The position numbers and the translations under genes are program-made. The notes under the pieces were generated by a model. The model was not told the DNA's origin and made no database searches. It saw nothing but the letters and a program-made list of their open reading frames with translations. 18,107 bases of DNA from the NCBI GenBank assembly GCA_042095375.1, contig JBELBJ010000027.1:1-18107 (forward strand), given 5' to 3'. This stretch comes from GCA-2715645 sp042095375 (GTDB lineage Bacteria > Bacteroidota > Bacteroidia > Cytophagales > MED-G16). Shown here piece by piece: positions 14,853 to 18,107 of the stretch; position 1 is the first letter of the stretch; each line of letters starts with the position of its first letter.

Positions 14853-16473
14853 TTTTATCTATAAAATTTAATTGACCTTTTGAAGAACTATCAGCTATAA
14901 AATTATTTTTTTTATTTTTTATCATTTTATGAATTTCATTTGATAGTTTTTTTCCTAGTTCTACTCCCCATTGATCAAAACTATTTATGTTCCATAAACT
15001 TCCTTGAATAAAAATTTTATGTTCATAAATTGCAATTAATCTACCTAAATTATATGGGTTAAGTTTATTAAAAAGTATTGTATTTGATGGTTTATTTCCA
15101 TCAAAAAGTCTTGATTTAATTAATAATTCATAATTATAATTATCTTTTTTATCCTTTAATTCTTTTTTTATGTCATCTATTTTTTTTCCTTTCATTAAGG
15201 CTCTTGTCTGACCAATAAGATTTGAAAGTAATATTTCATGTAAATCATCTTTTTCATTATTTGAATTAGTAAATCCAATAAAATCACATGGAATATTCTT
15301 AGTTCCTTGATGAATTAATTGAAAAAAAGCATGTTGACTATTCGTGCCTATATCACCCCATATTATTGGACCTGTTTCATAATTAACTTTATCAGAATTA
15401 TTTGAAATATTTTTTCCATTACTCTCCATATCTGCTTGTTGTAAGTAAGCAGGAAAATACTTCAGATAGTGATCATATGGTAAAATTGCATGTGTTTCAT
15501 ACTTCATGAAATTATTATAAAGTATTCCAATACACGCAAGCATTATAGGTATATTTTTTTTATAAGGTTCTTTTTGAAAGTGATGGTCAATTTCATTAGC
15601 CCCTTTGAGCAATTGATTGAAATTATCAAATCCAATACTTAGTATAATTGGAAGTCCAACTGCAGACCAAAGTGAATAACGTCCTCCAACCCAATCCCAA
15701 ATTGGAAAAATATTATTTTTATTTATACCAAAAGATATTGCTGCTTTTTCATTTGCAGTTATACCATAAAAGTGATTTTTAATATAATCTTTTTCTTTTG
15801 TTATATTTAAAAACCAATCTTTACAGACACTTGCGTTTTTCAAAGTTTCAATTGTCCCAAATGATTTAGATGATATTATAAAAATTGATTCTTCAGCTTT
15901 TACTTGTTTTAATACTTCGGTTAGATTAGTAGGATCAATATTCGAAATAAAAAAATTATTTATATTTCTATTTGAATAAAATTTTAATGCTTCACATACC
16001 ATTTTAGGGCCTAAATCAGATCCACCAATTCCTATATTAATTACATTTTTAATTTTTTTACCTGTATAACCTTTTATATTTCCATTTTCAAAATTTTTAG
16101 AAAATGTTTTTAAATTATTAACACATTTTTTTACATTATTTTGAAATATATTTTTGGTTTTATCATTGAATGAACCTCTTAGTAAGAAATGTAAAGCTGG
16201 TCTTTTTTCAGATTTATTAATTTTTTCTCCATTAAAAAAATCCTCTATTTTTTTTTTTATATCTAATTCATCTAATAGGTTAAAGAAAAGATTCATCATT
16301 TTTTTATCAATATGATTTTTTGAGTAATCAAATAGAAGATTATCAAGTTCTAGAGAAAAATTATTAAATCGATTTTTATCATCTCTAAACATTTTATGAA
16401 TTGATGTTTTTGAGATTGCTTTAGAATAATTTTTAATTTTTTTCCAAGAATTTAACTTTGATGGGTTATTCAT
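14842..16473 (-). CDS. pgi: Glucose-6-phosphate isomerase
   Basis: Pgi interconverts glucose-6-phosphate and fructose-6-phosphate in glycolysis and gluconeogenesis. The 543 residues carry GIGGSDLGP (148-156), SNIDPTN (177-183), SSKSFGTIETL (201-211, phosphate site), signature DWVGGRYSLWSAVG (260-273), Glu350 in ADMESNGK, His381 in GTNSQHAFFQLIHQG and Lys508 in QWGVELGKK; the last three equal the catalytic Glu, His and Lys of the E. coli enzyme. Length is typical of the long bacterial and eukaryotic type. The ATG overlaps the end of the phospho-sugar mutase gene by 8 bp, and the 3' end overlaps nupC tail to tail by 11 bp. Confidence 0.97.
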   Translation of the reverse strand: MNNPSKLNSWKKIKNYSKAISKTSIHKMFRDDKNRFNNFSLELDNLLFDYSKNHIDKKMMNLFFNLLDELDIKKKIEDFFNGEKINKSEKRPALHFLLRGSFNDKTKNIFQNNVKKCVNNLKTFSKNFENGNIKGYTGKKIKNVINIGIGGSDLGPKMVCEALKFYSNRNINNFFISNIDPTNLTEVLKQVKAEESIFIISSKSFGTIETLKNASVCKDWFLNITKEKDYIKNHFYGITANEKAAISFGINKNNIFPIWDWVGGRYSLWSAVGLPIILSIGFDNFNQLLKGANEIDHHFQKEPYKKNIPIMLACIGILYNNFMKYETHAILPYDHYLKYFPAYLQQADMESNGKNISNNSDKVNYETGPIIWGDIGTNSQHAFFQLIHQGTKNIPCDFIGFTNSNNEKDDLHEILLSNLIGQTRALMKGKKIDDIKKELKDKKDNYNYELLIKSRLFDGNKPSNTILFNKLNPYNLGRLIAIYEHKIFIQGSLWNINSFDQWGVELGKKLSNEIHKMIKNKKNNFIADSSSKGQLNFIDKTRS

Positions 16474-18107
16474 ATTTACTTTTAATTTTTAAAATTTCTT
16501 TATCTATTAACTTATATAATTCGAATTTATTTTTTTTCTTATTTATTCCATTAACACTAAAATAAAATTTTATTTTTGGTTCTGTTCCTGAAGGTCGAAG
16601 TGTCATTAAAAAATTATTTTTTGATATCATTTGAATTACATTGGATTTAGATTGTATTATTGAATTTTTTTGAATTTTCATATAATCTATGATCTTAATA
16701 ACATCATCATTAAATATTTTATAGGGGGGGTTAGTTCTATAATCTTCCATTATTTTATGTATTTTTTTAAGCCCATTGATTCCATCCATTTTAATTGTAT
16801 AAAGTTTTTCAATGAAAAGACCATGTAATTTGTAAATGTCTTCTAAAATATCATCTAAACTTTTTCCTTTTGATTTTGCCCAATTTGTAATTTCACATAT
16901 AACTGCACTGGAAATTATAGCATCTTTATCTCTAACAAAATCATCTACTAGATAGCCATAACTTTCCTCACCTCCAGCAATAAATTTCTCTTTTTTATTA
17001 TTTTTAATTAGTTCAGCAATGAATTTAAATCCTGTCAATGTTGAGTAACAAGCTACATCATAATGTTTAGCTATTTTATCTATTATTGGACTTGTCACGA
17101 TTGTTTTTGCAATAAATGGAGGTTTCTTTAAATTATTTTTTTTTAGTTTATTTAAAGTATAATATATAATTAATGTTGCTAATTGATTTCCATTTAAGAT
17201 TTTTATTTCATTATTCGTTTTGATTGCTACTCCAACTCTATCAGAATCAGGATCTGTTGCTAATAATATATCACCATTTTCTTTTTTTAACTCTTTAATT
17301 CCTAAAGATAAAGCATCTCTTTCCTCAGGGTTTGGTGAAATTACTGTTGAAAATTTAGGATCTGGTTTTTCTTGTTTTTTTACAATTAAAATATTTTTAA
17401 ATCCAAAAGCTTTTAATACGTTAGGAACTTGTGTTATTCCCGTACCATGTAATGAAGTAAAAATTATTTTTAAATCTGATAAAGAATTATTTTGAAGAGA
17501 TAATTTCTTAATTCTCTTAATATATTTATTATCCATTTCTTTATCAATTTGACAAATAAGACCTTTTTTTTCATCAAAATTTACTTTAGAAAAGTTATCT
17601 AACTTATTTACTTCATTCACTATATTTTGATCGTGAGGGAAAGTAATTTGTCCTCCATCTTTCCAGTATACCTTGTATCCGTTATATTCTTTTGGATTAT
17701 GGGATGCAGTGATTACTATTCCACATGAAGAATTTAATTCTCTAACTGCAAATGATAATTGGGGTGTTGGTCTTAAATTTGAAAATATATATGACTTTAT
17801 ATTGTTTGCAGAAAAAATTTTAGCAGTTTGAATTGCAAATTTTTTACTAAATTTTCTACTATCATAAGCTATAACTGCTGATTTATTTTTTTTTTGAGAT
17901 TTATTCAGATAATTACATAATCCCTGTGTTGCTAACGAAACAGTGAATAAGTTCATTCTATTTGTTCCTATTCCAATTAATCCTCTCATGCCACCTGTTC
18001 CAAATTCAAGTTTCTTATAGAAAGAATCTATAAGGATATCTTTGTTTTCTTCTTTTAATAAAAATTTAATTTGCTGAATTTCAGAGTTTGACAAATTAAA
18101 ATTTAAC
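16466..18107 (-). CDS. Phospho-sugar mutase (phosphoglucomutase/phosphomannomutase type), 5' end beyond window
   Basis: An alpha-D-phosphohexomutase of the long type, which moves phosphate between C1 and C6 of glucose or mannose. Counting from the TTG at 18094, visible motifs are EFGTGGMRG (30-38), the phospho-serine loop TASHNPKEYNGYK (Ser131), the magnesium loop DPDSDR (281-286), the sugar-binding loop GGEESYG (374-380) and phosphate-binding RPSGTEPK (500-507), so all four active-site loops are intact. The frame stays open to the right edge and the extra residues LNFN before LSNSEIQQ look like the usual N-terminal 'WL...' segment, so the real start lies outside and the TTG is probably internal. 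Glucose versus mannose preference cannot be fixed; the downstream overlap with pgi suggests glucose-phosphate metabolism. A C7 tract lies within it (16724-16730). Confidence 0.94.
   Translation of the reverse strand, partial: LNFNLSNSEIQQIKFLLKEENKDILIDSFYKKLEFGTGGMRGLIGIGTNRMNLFTVSLATQGLCNYLNKSQKKNKSAVIAYDSRKFSKKFAIQTAKIFSANNIKSYIFSNLRPTPQLSFAVRELNSSCGIVITASHNPKEYNGYKVYWKDGGQITFPHDQNIVNEVNKLDNFSKVNFDEKKGLICQIDKEMDNKYIKRIKKLSLQNNSLSDLKIIFTSLHGTGITQVPNVLKAFGFKNILIVKKQEKPDPKFSTVISPNPEERDALSLGIKELKKENGDILLATDPDSDRVGVAIKTNNEIKILNGNQLATLIIYYTLNKLKKNNLKKPPFIAKTIVTSPIIDKIAKHYDVACYSTLTGFKFIAELIKNNKKEKFIAGGEESYGYLVDDFVRDKDAIISSAVICEITNWAKSKGKSLDDILEDIYKLHGLFIEKLYTIKMDGINGLKKIHKIMEDYRTNPPYKIFNDDVIKIIDYMKIQKNSIIQSKSNVIQMISKNNFLMTLRPSGTEPKIKFYFSVNGINKKKNKFELYKLIDKEILKIKSKYE

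Noticed and set aside
14853..14866. TTTTATCTATAAAA as a terminator for nupC
   Set aside because: The loop would be only 2-4 nt and the stem all A/U, too weak to call, and it sits inside pgi coding sequence.
17220..17495. Plus-strand 91-codon frame within the phospho-sugar mutase
   Set aside because: It lies opposite the conserved DPDSDR region and mirrors its codons.

Overview
The window is a very AT-rich, tightly packed stretch of a Bacteroidota chromosome, most likely from a free-living, probably marine relative of the Flavobacteriia. The evidence is the fused lpxC-fabZ gene, a PorX-type response regulator with a PglZ-like phosphatase domain (a regulator of type IX secretion), an Mpl ligase of Bacteroidota type, A-rich leaders without Shine-Dalgarno sequences, and a TAnnTTTG promoter-like element upstream of dnaB. 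The genus cannot be read from the sequence. A 100-N gap flanked by an exact 55-bp duplication shows that this is a scaffolded draft assembly, possibly a metagenome or single-cell genome.

Layout. (1) 3-1503, plus strand: the tail of an unidentified gene, then an SLC13/DASS-type sodium-coupled anion transporter. (2) 1511-5361, minus strand, an envelope operon read from right to left: lpxD, lpxC-fabZ, lpxA, then a lone ABC ATPase. It covers the first acylation steps of lipid A synthesis and the fatty-acid dehydration step that competes for the same acyl-ACP pool. (3) 5397-7375, plus strand: porX, then tsaE (tRNA t6A modification). (4) 7372-9511, minus strand: mpl (peptidoglycan tripeptide recycling), then a DEDDh 3'-5' exonuclease with a non-ATG start. 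(5) 9657-14852, plus strand: dnaB, etfB, etfA, a bifunctional-nuclease-family gene with a UVR tail, and a CNT nucleoside transporter (nupC) broken in this assembly by the N gap. (6) 14842-18107, minus strand: a phospho-sugar mutase cut by the window edge, then pgi. Together these two connect glucose-1-P, glucose-6-P and fructose-6-P.

Compaction is extreme. Apart from the 145-bp divergent region at 9512-9656, every gene junction is 35 bp or less, and many genes overlap, including two convergent pairs whose stop codons overlap. No stretch over 300 bp lacks a gene. I saw no tRNA, rRNA, CRISPR array, insertion sequence, phage gene or defence gene.

The content is core metabolism and envelope housekeeping, and I do not see a clearly new system. 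The points most worth a second look are the repairable assembly break in nupC, the orphan ABC ATPase with an altered H-loop in the lipid A operon, the C7 tract in the mutase gene, the porX/lpxD divergent pairing, and several start-codon corrections.
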